DNA of 64,000 bases from Gymnorhina tibicen (taxonomy: Eukaryota > Chordata > Aves > Passeriformes > Artamidae): contig VXAZ01009309.1 in NCBI GenBank assembly GCA_013399875.1, forward strand, positions 3,530,396 to 3,594,395, given 5' to 3'. The stretch's first letter is position 1, and every line of letters starts with the position of its first letter. This document shows, piece after piece, positions 1 through 12,020 of this stretch. Made by a program: the position numbers and the translations under genes. The notes beneath the pieces are model-generated. The model did no database searches. It saw only the letters and a list, made by a program, of their open reading frames with translations, and had not been told where the DNA came from.

Positions 1-653
1 CCCAAAATCCTGTTTACTGATGATGTAGGTGCTCAAAATCTCATTTATTGATGATGCAGGCACCCGAAATCCTTTTTATAGGTGATGTAGGTGCCCAGAA
101 TCCTGTTTATTGATGACGTAAGTGGTCAAAATCCCATTTACTGGTGATGTAGGTGCTGAAAATCCTGTTTATAGGTGATGTAGGTGCCCAGAATCCTGTT
201 TATTGATGACGTAAGTGGTCAAAATCCCATTTACTGGTGATGTAGGTGCTGAAAATCCTGTTTATAGGTGATGTAGGTGCCCAGAATCCTGTTTATTGAT
301 GACGTAAGTGGTCAAAATCCCATTTACTGGTGATGTAGGTGCTGAAAATCCTGTTTATAGGTGATGTAGGTGCCCAAAATCCCGTTTGTTGGTGATGTAG
401 GCACCCAAAATCCTGTTTACTGATGATGTAGGTGCTCAAAATCCCGTTTATTGATGATGCAGGCACCCAAAATCCTTTTTGTAGGTGATGTAGGTGCCCA
501 AAATCCCATTTGTTGGTGATGTAGGTGCTCAAAATGCTGTTTATTGATGATGCAGGCACTCAAAATCCCATTTATTGGTGATGTAGGTACTCAAAATCCC
601 GTTTACTGATGATGTAAGTGCCCAAAATCCCGTTTGTTGGTGATGTAGGTGCC
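1..653. repeat. 31-bp minisatellite with 93-bp higher-order repeat, truncated at left edge
   Basis: Twenty-one consecutive 31-bp units start at position 3 and end at 653. A unit runs CAAAATCC, a variable TGTTTA(C/T)TG part, then GATGTAGGTGC(C/T). Unit starts checked at 3, 34, 65, 96, 189, 282, 375, 406 and 623 all fit the 31-base register, so there is no net indel across the array. Units 4-6 form a 93-bp trimer (96-188) repeated identically at 189-281 and 282-374. A different trimer at 3-95 recurs with a few changes at 406-498. The first two bases are the tail of an earlier unit, so the array continues beyond the window. Since 31 is not a multiple of three, each pass of the unit shifts reading frame; open frames across it, such as the antisense one at 293-559, are side effects and not genes. 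Confidence 0.97.
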
Positions 654-975
654 CATGTGCAGTGCCAACTGGGAGCAGGTGGTTTTGGGGCCTCCCCCAG
701 GAGCGGGGGAGACGAGGGCACGCTGGAGGGTTTGGTGCAGGTGATTATTCACAAGACTTTGGGGTTTTTAACGTGCCACTCGAAGGCTTTACAGCTCCAG
801 CGCTCGTAATTGCTGCCGTATGTCATGACAGCAGTTTAAATAATTCGGTATTATCAGAGCTGCCTGGGTGGGGTGGGTTCTTTGAGCAAGGTCTTCGTAG
901 CCACTCTGATTTACCCTGCCCGGGTCCTCTGGCTTTTTATTTACTCCCAGCTTCTTGAAATCGAGTTCTGTTCCC

Positions 976-1003
976 AAAAAAAAAAAAAAAAAAAAAAAAA
1001 AAA
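976..1003 (+). repeat. Poly-A homopolymer (A28)
   Basis: Twenty-eight consecutive A, then G and seven A, and a further A-run at about 1019-1029. No processed-gene sequence is recognisable upstream, so this is called a simple repeat and not a retrocopy tail. No target-site duplication was identified. Confidence 0.9.
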
Positions 1004-4000
1004 GAAAAAAAGAGCTGTAAAAAAAAAAATGGCCTCGTTACACATCCCTGTTTGCTGTGTCTCGCTGACTTCCCGTTTGGATGTGCTGAGCCTCGCAGAG
1101 CGGGGAGAAAAAAGGTGCTCTGTGTGCACAGCCGGGCTCGGGAGCTCCTTGCAGAACGGGAGCTGCTCCCGCTCCTCCTGCGCGTCGAGGGGAACCCCAA
1201 AACCTCGTGTTGGCCGCAGGTTGGGCTCTCTCCGTGGCTGCAGGATCCAGCTGAAGGCTCCTGAGTGTTCTGGTGGGGCAGGAGAAGGTGGGAAGTGTTG
1301 GATGGATGCTGTGGGCCGTGCCAAGCAGCACGAAAAGCAGTGAAAACTCCTTTTTTTCCCCTCTACCCTCCACCCCTTGAATGTCTTTTGAGAGTTAAAT
1401 AAATACCTGCGTTAAACACCTACCCTAGGAACGGGCTCTGGAATGAACAGATGCCTTTAAAAACACAAAACCAAAACAAACCAACAACAACAAAAAAAGG
1501 CGATTTGGTGGCCTTTCAAGCTGGGACCGGGCTTTGGAAGCTGCCTCCTGTCCCAGCAGCCTGCTGATGAGCTGTAAAAAATGCTTGGCTGGTCCTTCCT
1601 GCCCAGGGTGCCCCGCCAGGAGCAGGGGGTGCTCGGTGCTGGGTCCCTCCAGGCAGCACCAGGAGGGGTTTTGGCAGCGGCCCTGGCGATGCTCAGCTGC
1701 TGTGGCTGGGTCTGAGCGGGGCTGTCGGGCGAGGAATCGGGGAAAATGAGGGAATTCGGGGTGGATTGTGTGCGGGAGGGATGAGCATCCCCTCCTCAGC
1801 CTGGTGGGATGGGACCCACCCCCCCTGACTTGTGGGTGTGGGAGTCCCAGACCCTTTTCCTTCAGCTCATCTGGAGCCAGAAGGGACCCGAGTTTTGGCA
1901 GGCACAGAAATGTTGCTTCAGACTGACCTGAGGGCAAATTTTTGATCCGTTTCTTTGTCGTTCCTTAAAGAGACAAAGCCTTTTCCCAGTGCTGGAGCTG
2001 TTTCCCTTCCCCACTGGACTCCCCTTAAGCTGCGTCGAGAAATGGATCAAATGTGCTCATCCCAAAAATCCCAGCAGCCTGGGCTGGGCCTTTTCGGGGC
2101 AGAGCTGGGCTGGGAGGATCAGGATCCCATTGATTTAGGGTGCAGGGCTATGAGGTGCCCGTGTTGGGTTGAAGGAGGGATGATGGAGGCTGGTAAATGC
2201 AGTGAGCTTGGCCACACCTCTGAGAACTGAAGATCTTCTTTGATTTTTAAAGCATTAAAAAACAACATTCTTTGAGCTGTGCAGCAGCTTTTTAAAAAAA
2301 AAATCTTTATTTCCTCACACCACTCTCAACATCAGTTTTCTCCTTCGGACTTCCAGTGGTCCTAAAACTCCTGCAGCAGCAGCACGGCTTCCCAGAGCTC
2401 TGCTCCCACCCCAAGGCTTGCTCAGTGCCCATCAGGGTGACCCTGTCCTGTCCCTGCTGAGTCCATCTGTGTGCCCAGCTGTCCCTGCAGCATCCTGACA
2501 GCCCTGGGGCTCCTGGGCGAGTGCTGGCCCCAGGCGCTGTCCCTGCTGCCAGCCTGCAGTGTCACCCCCAGCTCTCCTGTCAGGGTGAGCCCCAGGGGTG
2601 GAATTTGGGCACGGGGTGACTCCTGTGCCGCCCAGCAGCAGCTGCTCAGGTTCACCTGCCCGCCCTGCCGTGTGTCCTGCTGATTCTGCACCTCGATGCT
2701 CCTTTTACAGGAGGGGAGGGACCTTCCTTCCATCCCAGCCTGCCTTTGACAACTTCAGACTCAGCGCCGGTGAAATTACTTTCGTATCTCCCCTTCAACA
2801 AAAGGCCTGGAGAAAGGTCTGGTTTTAATACAAGTGGCTTTTCCTCCCTGCTTCGTGTTTTCTTTCTTGCAGCTCGGGGCTGTGCTGCACCCCATGGTAC
2901 AACTCGGGTCAGCCCCTCCCTGCCCTCCACCCTCTGGAGCCTCCCAGATGTCCAGGGCACGGACAGGCAGGGCTGGGCTCTGCTTGGTGCAGGTGGGGGC
3001 TGCAAACAGAGCACAGAACTTTGTCCAGAACGAACCTGTGCTGCTCTCCAGGTGTCCCACACCTGGGGTTTGTGACTCTGCAGCTGCTGAGCCCTGTGGC
3101 CGTGAGCTGCTAATGCCAAATCCACGGGGATTTTGTGATTCTGGGAGCGTTTTGCTGGGATCCCATCCCGGACTAGCCCAGCCCTGCAGTCCAGTCCATG
3201 TTAACAGTAAGGTTTAGCCAGGATGCCCTAACCTGAAACGCTTTTTTAGGGTCTACATCTGTGGTGGGTGCTTGGAGTGTCTGACTCCCCTCCTCCTGTG
3301 TCAGAGGGGTGGTGGTGCTTGATCAAAAGCCAGAAGGGCTCCACTGTGGAAGGAATGGTAAAAATACAGGTGCAGATGGATCAGCTTGCCGGTCTGTGGA
3401 GGCTCTGAACAAAAACCAGTTGTCCTCAGGAAGGTGACTGCAGAGCAGTAACTCGGCCATCGGATTTCCCAGCCTTGTCTGACAAGTCCTGCAGAACAAC
3501 ACCTCCCGTTTTGGATCCCTTTTCCGAAGCCCCCAAGTAGTTGTTTGACTGTGGTGTCAGAGCTGCCAGCCCTTCCTGCCGCAGGACAAAGGATGTGCCT
3601 GCCCCTCGTCCCTCCTCTGCCCAGCACCCGGCGCTCGGACGAGGCAATGTGGAATCTATTCCTGTTTTGTAACCCGTGGGCTGCCCTGTCTGGACAGCCA
3701 GGATTCAGCTGGAAGATCCTCCTTTGCCTCCTTGGAAAGCCACCAGCCTGACTCATATCCTGACTGGCTCCTCGTGGATCCAGTGAACTCCGCAGTCAAT
3801 GGACTCCGTGGCGTTGCCCGTGGTGCAGACTCACCAGTAAATCAGATTTTATTCACTCCGATGCCTCTTGGCTTCTCAGGATTGGTTTTTCCAGGCTTGC
3901 TGGACCTGGGAAGCGTCTCCCATCCTGCACAGTGCCCTCTCCCAGGCCGTGCTCCAGGTGATGAGGCTGGTTTGGCACAGGGAGGTGCTGCCAGCTGCCT

Positions 4001-6514
4001 TTGGATGTGATGGGAGTGGGGAGGCTGGGAGGGCTTTGTGCCTCTTTGGAGTGTCCCTTGGTGCTCCATGAGCACCTCCCCGTGCCTGCCCCCACTGGGG
4101 CCTTGCTTTGGCCCCCAAACCACCAGGATTTGGTAAATGAGGAGAGGGGGTTAAAAGGTTCCCATAGAAGAGATTTGCTCTTTCTCTCCCATCACTCGCC
4201 TTAACGCTGATGGAGAGGGGGGAGTAAATTGGCCCTTTTATGGCATTCGTATCTTTTGTTGTGTTTTATAGTGGTTTACAGCTAAATGGAACATCTGGTA
4301 TTTGAAGGGGGCCGAGGAGGGAACAGAGGAGGCTTGTGGCTGGGGAAGGGGAGGAGTGATTTGTGCTCGGCTGCGCTGTGAACACGGAATTATCTGTGAA
4401 ATCCGCGCAACTCGGGGGCACTCGGCGCCTGGAAAACAAATGTGCAGCCAGGCCGGGAGCCGGGCACTCCCCGCGCTCCGGGGCAAAGCTGTGGCAGCAG
4501 GGATGTGCTCCTCCATCCCTGCAGGAAGGCCCCGTGGCGGGATCCGTCCTCGCCGAGCACCCTCGCTGAGCACCTCGCTGCTGGTTCTGCTCTCCGGGAT
4601 GAGCTGTTCGGCTCCTCTGCGTCTGTCAGGTGCCGGGAACGCTCTCGGAGCGCTCAGGTTCACGGGAGGATACAGGTTTTTCCCGAAGCAGAGCCGTGCT
4701 CCCGGGAGGTTGGGCTTTGTGGCGGAAGCAGCGAGGATGGGAGATGGATCTGCGACGGCACAAATACGTTTTATGTATAAAATATGGGATAGAGGCAGGT
4801 GCGTAAACATACAAATATATTTACATACAAATAAAATTGTATTTCTTTAAGAGCTGGAGTGTGTTCAGCCCTGGAAATCCCAGGCTGAGTGGCGTGGCCC
4901 CGGGACAGGAAATGTGCACGGCGCTGGGACAGGCTTGTGTGCACATGGAGACCCTTTGTGTTTATGGGAAGCACTTTCTCATGTGAGTGATCTTCCAAGA
5001 AAGTCACTGGTGAGCCTTGGAGAGGGGAGCAGACGAAAAAGGAGACGAGACTTTTCCTCCCGTAGCTGCGGGAGAACTGTGCCTTTGAACGGAAAATAAA
5101 CCAGAGAATTTCCTAGCAAACCCAGCAGAAGGCTTGATGATTTTTACTTTTTTTCCCTTTATAGATCGGCTTCTCTATCTTTATTTTCCTGCTGCTGCAG
5201 GGTTTGGGGCTGTTTTCTGGGAGTGTTCAGCACAGTGTGGCTCCCTCTGGCTCTGGGCTCAGCCACTGGCCCTGGGGCTCCCTTTAGTGCCCCTCTGGCA
5301 GCAGATGCTGCATCTGCAGGGTGTAAATGGTTTTGTCCTGGTGCCTGGCGCCGGATGAACCGGTGCTGGGCAGAGCCCAGGTGATGGCAGAGCTCTGGAT
5401 TTTGGGGACAGGGCATTATTGTGGTGGTGAGGCAGCTTCGAGCTCCGGGGCGATGCCTGCAGGACCTGCGGGGTGGCTGCTGCTGGGGAGATGGGGGCAT
5501 CTTTTAGCAAAGTTTTAACTTTTCAAGGTGCAAAATAGACCTAAAAACTTGGCATTGCCAAGGGACCGGGAGCGTGGAGCCAGCCCAGCAGGAACCATCC
5601 CAGCAGGAAGGAAGGCTGGGAGCGTGGGGCTCCCTCTGAAAAGGTGGATTTTGCAGGGTCGAAGTCGCAGGGCGTGAAATGTGCGGTTTGCTGAGCTGGA
5701 CAGACTGGTCTGGGCTGGGAGTGGACATTCCCAGGGAGGTGTCCCTGCCCCTCCTGCCCATCCCTCCCCGTGGCTGATCCACTGAGCATCTCCCAGCTTT
5801 TGTTTGTGGAACTCACTGGAGATTCAGGGGCGGGTGTTGCTTGAGCACAAATATTTTTACATAGAAGTGGAGTTTTTGATGGGCTTTCTGAGATGATTTC
5901 AAGTTCAATCCAGAATCCTGCCAGATGTGAATCATCCCTGAGTGGGTTTCCAGGTCGCAGTGCTGAGGGCAGGCTCCTGGGTGGCATCACAGATTTGTTA
6001 CCTCGCTTTAGCCCTTCCTCACACGCGGATTTTGGGTCCTCCAGGGACGGGGATGTTCACACTGACCGAGGACACTTCCAAGGCACTTCCCAGCCTTAAT
6101 CTCTGCCACTCCCCGCAGCTTTGGCCACTTGGGGCTCGATGCAATCGGCGTCTCGCAGGTGAGAACTTCACCTGAGATGCAGAAAACGCGGTCAGATGCC
6201 CCGAGCAGCCAAACCTGTTCCTTGGGTGAGAGGGTGAGAGGCCAGACAAACCTTTTGCTTCTCCCTCGCTGCATTTTCCGCCCTCGGCGTGTTCAGGTGC
6301 ACGTCGCCACACGGAAAACACCTAAATATTGTTTCCCTTAGAGGTGACAAAGGTTAGAAGTGAATTTTCCTGGTATTGACAGCTTGGTTATCTTGGGAAG
6401 GGTAATGAGGAGGCTTTAATGAAGCTACAGTATCTGCCTGAGAGTGGGGTTTCAGCCAGGTTGTTGCAAGAAGCATTTCTAATTAGGAAAGATTTAATTC
6501 CAGATTTTTTTTCT

Positions 6515-6534
6515 CCCCCCCCCCCCCCCCCCCC
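6515..6534 (+). repeat. Poly-C homopolymer (C20)
   Basis: Twenty consecutive C following a T-rich stretch (6506-6514). The complementary strand is G20, able in principle to form a G-quadruplex. Such runs are common in bird genomes and often have length errors in assemblies. Confidence 0.92.
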
Positions 6535-9066
6535 GCTTAATTATATTTGCTAACGTGTTTAACAGCTTTCCCTTCAGAAAAGAACAATTTATTCAAAGGT
6601 CATAAATAGATTCTGGCATTAATTACTCCAGGAGTCACACTGGGCTGCTCTGGAGAAAGCAACTCCGTGGGGAATGCTAAACCTTTCGCAGTTGGGTTTA
6701 TCTGTGGCTGGAATGACTTTGTTTGCACACACCCCCCCCCGACAAAGACACCCCCAAAAATAGCTGATTGCATCCACATTTGTGCCCGACTGAAAGCCCA
6801 CGGGGATCTGGTAGCTAATTTCCCCGAGTTTTTGGAGCAGGCCTGTAAATCACAGCACCTCCCTCGATCCCCCCGCGTTTGTTTTACCAGGTTTGGGGGC
6901 GTTTTTGTCGATTAGTTTTGGACCCTGTCGTCGCTGTGGATGCTGAGGCGGAGCAGGGAGAGCAAAGCCTGGCTGGGACCAGCGGCAGAAGGACAGGGCT
7001 GAGCTGTTCCCTCCTCCTCGCCCCCTCCCAAGCTCAGCCGGGCGCCTAGCTTAGGTTAATAGTTTCTGTAACCTCCAGATTTTGGAGTGGCTGCAACATC
7101 TGTTCCAAGTGATAATAAAGCAGTGCCGAGGGGGAATTAGCATACAGCTGCCGGGGTGGGGGAGAGCCTCTATAGAAAAATAAATGAATTTATTGATGGA
7201 GGATGAAGCCTCATTGCGTTTTCATAGTTCCTGGTAATTTTGGCAGCGTGGGCAAAAATCTGTTCCTTTGCAGTGGGAGAGGACGGGGCCGGGATGTGGG
7301 ACCCTGGTGTGATTTGAGGCTCGGGTGTCCTTTGTTTTGTCATTTCACCCAAAGCCAAGAGTGCTTTTTGCTGGCTTTAGGTTCTTTTCCAAGGTTCAGT
7401 CTGCCAGATGAGTCCTCTCGCCTGGGTGGGGCTGGGCTGGCTGCGCGTGGGGGAATATTTAACATCTCCTGAAATAACTCTGCCTGCCCGGAGACCTGAC
7501 CCGGTGGGTGGCATCCCTGCCCATTTGAGCTCATAAAAGTCTCTTTTTCCGGCTCTTGCTGCGGTCACCAGGAGCTGCAGGTTTGTGTTGGCACCTCCGG
7601 GCTGCGTTCCCCGTGCGGCTCCATCCCTCGGGGATCAGGGTCCTGCTCACCCTGGGCAGGTGTCTGGCCCACAGCTCTGCATCACCAGCACTGACATTAA
7701 ATATTTCCATCACTCTTCCTCCCCTGGTGTTCTTCCTGGGCTCCTGTGACGTGGCACTTTCATTTTTCCTTGAGGGAAGGCGGACAAACAGGAGTTGCTT
7801 TCACTGCTTTGGGGAGACGCAGGAGAACGTGACTGAAGTGTTCTCCGAAGCCTCGCAGGCTTGAAAGCGAACTTCAAATGCCCAGGTTTTAAAATTTATA
7901 AGCCCAGAATGACGACTGGTGATATCCCGAATTCCCCTCGTTGCAAAAGAATAAAAAATGTTAAACTGAAACCTGCCCACGTTCAGCTTGGGGCTCCACC
8001 GGCAAGAACCGAGCGAACAGAATCACCTGTTTTATGCGGGGAGAGAAACGACCTCAAACACCCAATTTTACTGGATGGGAATGAAAGGAGCGAGAGTAAA
8101 ACTTCAGGAGGTGGAGAGCAGCCTCATAAATCCAGAGGGGCAGAGGGGAACTTGCCAAAGATGTGTGTGTGTGCATGGATTTTCAACCCCTGAGCCAGGG
8201 CAGGGGGAAGGAATAACCCCCTGGAGGTTTTGCAGGGTGTCCTCACAGGAAAATCTGAAAAAAAAAACCCCAGGTTTTTTTTTCCTCTCCTCTGATTTGG
8301 AGGTTTTTTTTTGAGAGACAGCTCTTCTACCAGCAGCATCATGGTGTGAGGATGCTGTGTGACACGGATGAGGTGTCAGGAGCGTTCTGGCTCCATCCCA
8401 ACCCGTTATTCAGCCGAGCAGGGCTGTCATTACCTGGCGCTGCTGCTGCTGAGGCAGGAGGAGCCTCTCCCAACAGAAACACACAAAAAAAGAGACATTT
8501 AACCTGTCTGTGCCTTAATAACTGCTCAGGTTTGCCTTTGGCACGTCAGCAGCCAGGCGTTGAGCGCTGAAGGATCAACGTGGAGCTTTTCCTCCCTCCA
8601 CCCACTGAGGGTTTTGCTCAAAAATTGGCCAAAAAAATCCTCCTGGCGCTGGCTGCTCATCCCGCCCCGGAGCTGGCTTGGGTCTTTGGGGTTTGACATT
8701 TCAACCGAAATGGATCTTCAGCCTCCCGCCCTGCTCTCCTCGGCTCTGACATCCTCATGTGGTGCTCCCTGGAATCCCAGGGTAGCGGGGCTGGTGGAGC
8801 TGGTGCCCAGCCTGGGGCTCCACGCACTGTCCCTGCGTGTTTTGGCATCACCCGTTCCTGCTGTCTTGGGGAAGAAACTCCTGCAGGACTTTTCTGGGAA
8901 AAAAACCCCAAACGAGTGTTGGATTTGTACAGCTCAGTGGGTTTAAGGCGACTGTAAGAAGCCAGCTGTGGGGAGGAGCTGTGGGGCTGCTTCCACACCC
9001 TGGTTCTCTGTGGATCTCCTTCAGCAGCGGACGTGAGCACTCAGAAAAGCCCCTTAGATGTTACTG

Positions 9067-9123
9067 TTTGCACTGCCTTGGGTTATTTGCACTGCTTTGG
9101 GTTATTTGCGTTGCTTTTTGGAT
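9067..9123 (+). repeat. 19-bp short tandem repeat, about three copies
   Basis: The unit TTTGCACTGCCTTGGGTTA is followed by a near-identical copy (one C/T change) and a third, more diverged copy. It forms no gene. A similar small duplication of TTGCTGGGT(C/T) sits near 9370-9405. Confidence 0.8.
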
Positions 9124-10779
9124 TATTTTTGTGTTACTCATGGATTCCCAGGTCCAAGCTCCACTCGGTACCAGGCCCTCTGCAAACAGAAGCCCTGATC
9201 CTGGGCAGAGGTTATCCAGATAGTCTGGGAATGCAGAGATCCCGTTCTGCCTGAGGAGAGCCGCTGGGCAGAGGCATTTGTTGTCCCTCTGCCTTCCTGG
9301 GGCTGGAGGGGAGAGACAGCCGGGCTGGATTTCGTACTCAAGTATTTGTTTTTGTCAAAAAGGACCCAGTTGTTGGGTTATTGCTGGGTCATTGCTGGGT
9401 TGTAGCTGTGCTGTTTGTGTGTGGCTGCGTGAAGGGAAGGGGACAGAAGTGTGTGTTCCTCCTCTCCTCCTCCTCTTCCTCCCCCTGTGCTCAGGCCCCA
9501 TGGGGGTGCTGAGTCCCAGGCTTAGGGCATGGATCCTTTCCCAGCTCCAGGAAGCTCGGGAGAGCTGTGGGACAGTGCTGCTGTTGCTCCACACCGTTCC
9601 ATGGATGCTGTCCTTCCTCCAGGCTTCCCGGTGGTCACTCCCAAACCTCCCAGCCTGAGGAGAGCTGGCAGCTGGGGAGGAGGTTGTGGCTGCTGGAAGG
9701 GAGCTGAGCTGGATTTCCCAGCCCTCCAAAGGGTTTGGGAGCAGATTTGGGGCTGGTCTGGGGGTCGCACTGACCCGGCGTGAGACCTTGGAGCTTCTCG
9801 TGGAGGAAATGGGCTGGGTAAGGAATGAAGTGGTCCAAGGTAACCCCAGCAATTTGCAGGTGCTGTGACTGTCCCTCCGGCCTGGATGCTGACCAAAGGG
9901 ACCTCTGCTGTTTTCCTGGCAGCTCGGGCTGCATGGGAGTGGTGCTGCTCTCAGGTCTCAGGCTGTGGGATCGGCCTGACGTGGGCTGGGGAGGTGGGGA
10001 AGGAGGATTCCATCCTGGTGATTGTGTAACCGTGGAGTCCTTCCCTGAGGATTCAGATCTGTGGCTGACCAGACTCTGGCTGGGCACGGAGCAGCTGGGA
10101 GCTCGTTCCTTGCGGTGGAGGAGGGACAAAAGTTCAAAAGTTGAGTGTCTGAGTGAGACCAGAGGCTCGGTACCAGGGGAGAGCTGACACGGCTGGAGAC
10201 CAAAGCTGGAGCTGCAGTTGCATTGCAGATCATTGCATCACTTCTACTGGATGTTCCTTGGATTGTTCAGTGGAGGATGAAGAAAGTTTCCTGGGGTTGA
10301 AGGAGGTATTTGGGAGGGGAGGAGGACTGAAACCTCAATGAAATCTCTCTGGTCCCTTCTGCCAAGCTGGGGAACGATGGATCAGAAGTGTGAGCACGTC
10401 CCGGGCTGTGCAGGGCCAGGCTCACAGCGGGGTCAGCCATGCCTGGGGTCTGTCTGTGCCCCTTAGCGCACACCCAGAGATTTGGGATCTGCGAAGAGCC
10501 ACCATGGGCCGGCCTGGGGTGCTCTACCTACCTGTGCCTTCAGGTTCCAAACCCAGAGGAGGAAAGGCTTTGTTCCCTGGAAGGCTCCATTCACCATCCC
10601 CAGCAGCGGAGGCTGTGCCTTGGCTCCCTCACCCTCTCCCGGGATGGGAGCCCTTTGCCAGAGGTCCGTCAGACAGATGTTGGTCACCGCTGGAGCCCCG
10701 GCCAGGGAACGCTGTTCCTGGTGCAGCGTGCTCCAGGAAAAGCCTCCGTCCGCCGGGTGAGCGTAAGCAGAAGTGACGG

Positions 10780-11320
10780 GTCGCGATGACTTGACATGAC
10801 ACGTTATTTCTGCTCCCCTCCCCGAGGCGCTCGGCCGCTGGAAGGCCTTCCCCCCGCGGAGCTGGAGGCCTCCCTGCTTCGAGTAAGAGCTCTTTGCATT
10901 GGCAGCTACACCTTAGGAGAGATGTTTTATTCCCCTGGCTGTTTGCAGCCCTGACAAAACACCGCGGAGCCGTCGTTCTCCCTCTCGGCGCGGTCTCCGC
11001 CGCGTTACGCACAGGAGCAATTTATCCCAGCTCAGCCTAATGCGTGCCACAGCCACTTCCACAGGAGCCAGACCTGCCTTAATGTCCGCTGCACGGCTTT
11101 TTAAATGCACCGTGCTGGCTCCTAAGGCAGGGCTTTTAATAACTCCTGCCCCGGGGCTGAGCGTACGTAAGCCTGACAAAAACCTCCGTGCTCGTTCTCG
11201 CACCTTAATTCCGCGCTCGGAATCATCCCTGCCCGAGCTCTGCGCTCTGTGTGTGTGTGTGTGTTGGTGGAGGCGGTTGCTAAGAGAAGGGATAATTTAA
11301 AGCAGAAGGAAGTCATACAT
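10780..11320. promoter_or_regulatory. Possible conserved non-coding element in intron 1
   Basis: This block keeps many CpG dinucleotides among AT-rich words: ACATGACACG, TTTGCAT-like text near 10895, GAGCAATTTATCCC, TTTTTAAATGCACC and GCGTACGTAAG. It contains no CR1 or simple repeat apart from the (TG)n at 11248-11265. The mixture of CpG-rich and AT-rich motifs without coding potential resembles vertebrate intronic enhancers. No alignment was possible, so this is an impression from composition only. Confidence 0.25.
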
Positions 11321-11903
11321 GCAGCTGTACTAAAAATTAACTTCAGTTGGGTGGTACTTAGGAAATCAGAGCGGGGATGCTGCCAAAAAAAAAAAAAGGG
11401 GAAATTGAAGAGCCCGCGTTGATTCTGCCTTAGCTGTGTCGATAAAGTCACTCTGATTCGTGGGTCACTGAGCTTCTCTAGGGCTGCTGCCTGTTTAGAC
11501 TTATTGATCCTCTCCCACTGAGCTCCAAATGTTGTCCTTTCCTGTCCAGACAGTCCTCAGCCCACTCCAGCGGAGTGGGTGGCTTTGGAAGGAGATGGAG
11601 CGGAGCAGCTGAGAAGGAATCAGATGCTGCTGCCAGTTCCCCTCTTCACCCCTCTGGCTGAAACACAGCGCTAATGGTCCGGCCCAGCATGTCCCTGGGG
11701 CCTTATCTGCATCCTCAAATTGTACCAAATTAATTAGCCCGGCACAGCAAAAGCAACCCAACCTTCCCTAACGCTCTGCAAATGCAATTACCCTGGTACC
11801 AGAGTTTATTTGAGATACTCCAATTAACAGTCAGCTTTGCCTGTGCACTGTCTGGTGTGGAGCTGCTGCTGTCTGGCTGCTGAGCACCTCATTAAATCCT
11901 GTT

Positions 11904-12020
11904 CCATGGGATCCCAGACAGGTTTGGGTTGGAAGGGACCCGAAAGCTCCTCCAGTTCCAACCCCCTGCCCTGGGCAGGGGCACCTTGCGCTGGAGCAGG
12001 TTGTTCCAGAGGAAAGAGCT
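11904..12020 (-). mobile_element. CR1 LINE 3'-end fragment
   Basis: The + strand reads TTTGGGTTGGAAGGGACC, then a pairing of CTCCAGTTCCAACCCCCTGCC with GGGCAGGGGCACCTT, which is the reverse complement of the 3' end of avian CR1 LINEs. Only about 115 bases remain, typical of the 5' truncation of CR1. It has no coding capacity. Confidence 0.88.

Larger units (their letters stand above)
654..10780. other. Intron 1 sequence (inferred), mostly unremarkable
   Basis: About 10 kb between the minisatellite and the first possible regulatory block. I see no exon with flanking splice sites matching a known family, and no recognisable CR1 fragment. It holds a poly-A run, a C20 run and a short 19-bp tandem repeat, listed separately. 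Assignment to VAV2 intron 1 rests only on the exon at 24014 and on the known large size of this intron in vertebrates. The first VAV2 exon was not found, so it should lie to the left of the window. Confidence 0.6.

Noticed and set aside
293..559. 88-codon antisense frame with repeated peptide text
   Set aside because: It is the translation of the 31-bp minisatellite; the peptide periodicity of 31 residues is simply three DNA units (93 bases).
1..653. CRISPR-like array
   Set aside because: Repeats are directly adjacent 31-bp units without unique spacers, in a vertebrate intron; it is a minisatellite.
976..1029. Poly-A tail of a processed pseudogene
   Set aside because: No retrocopy sequence is recognisable upstream and no target-site duplication was seen; treated as a simple repeat.
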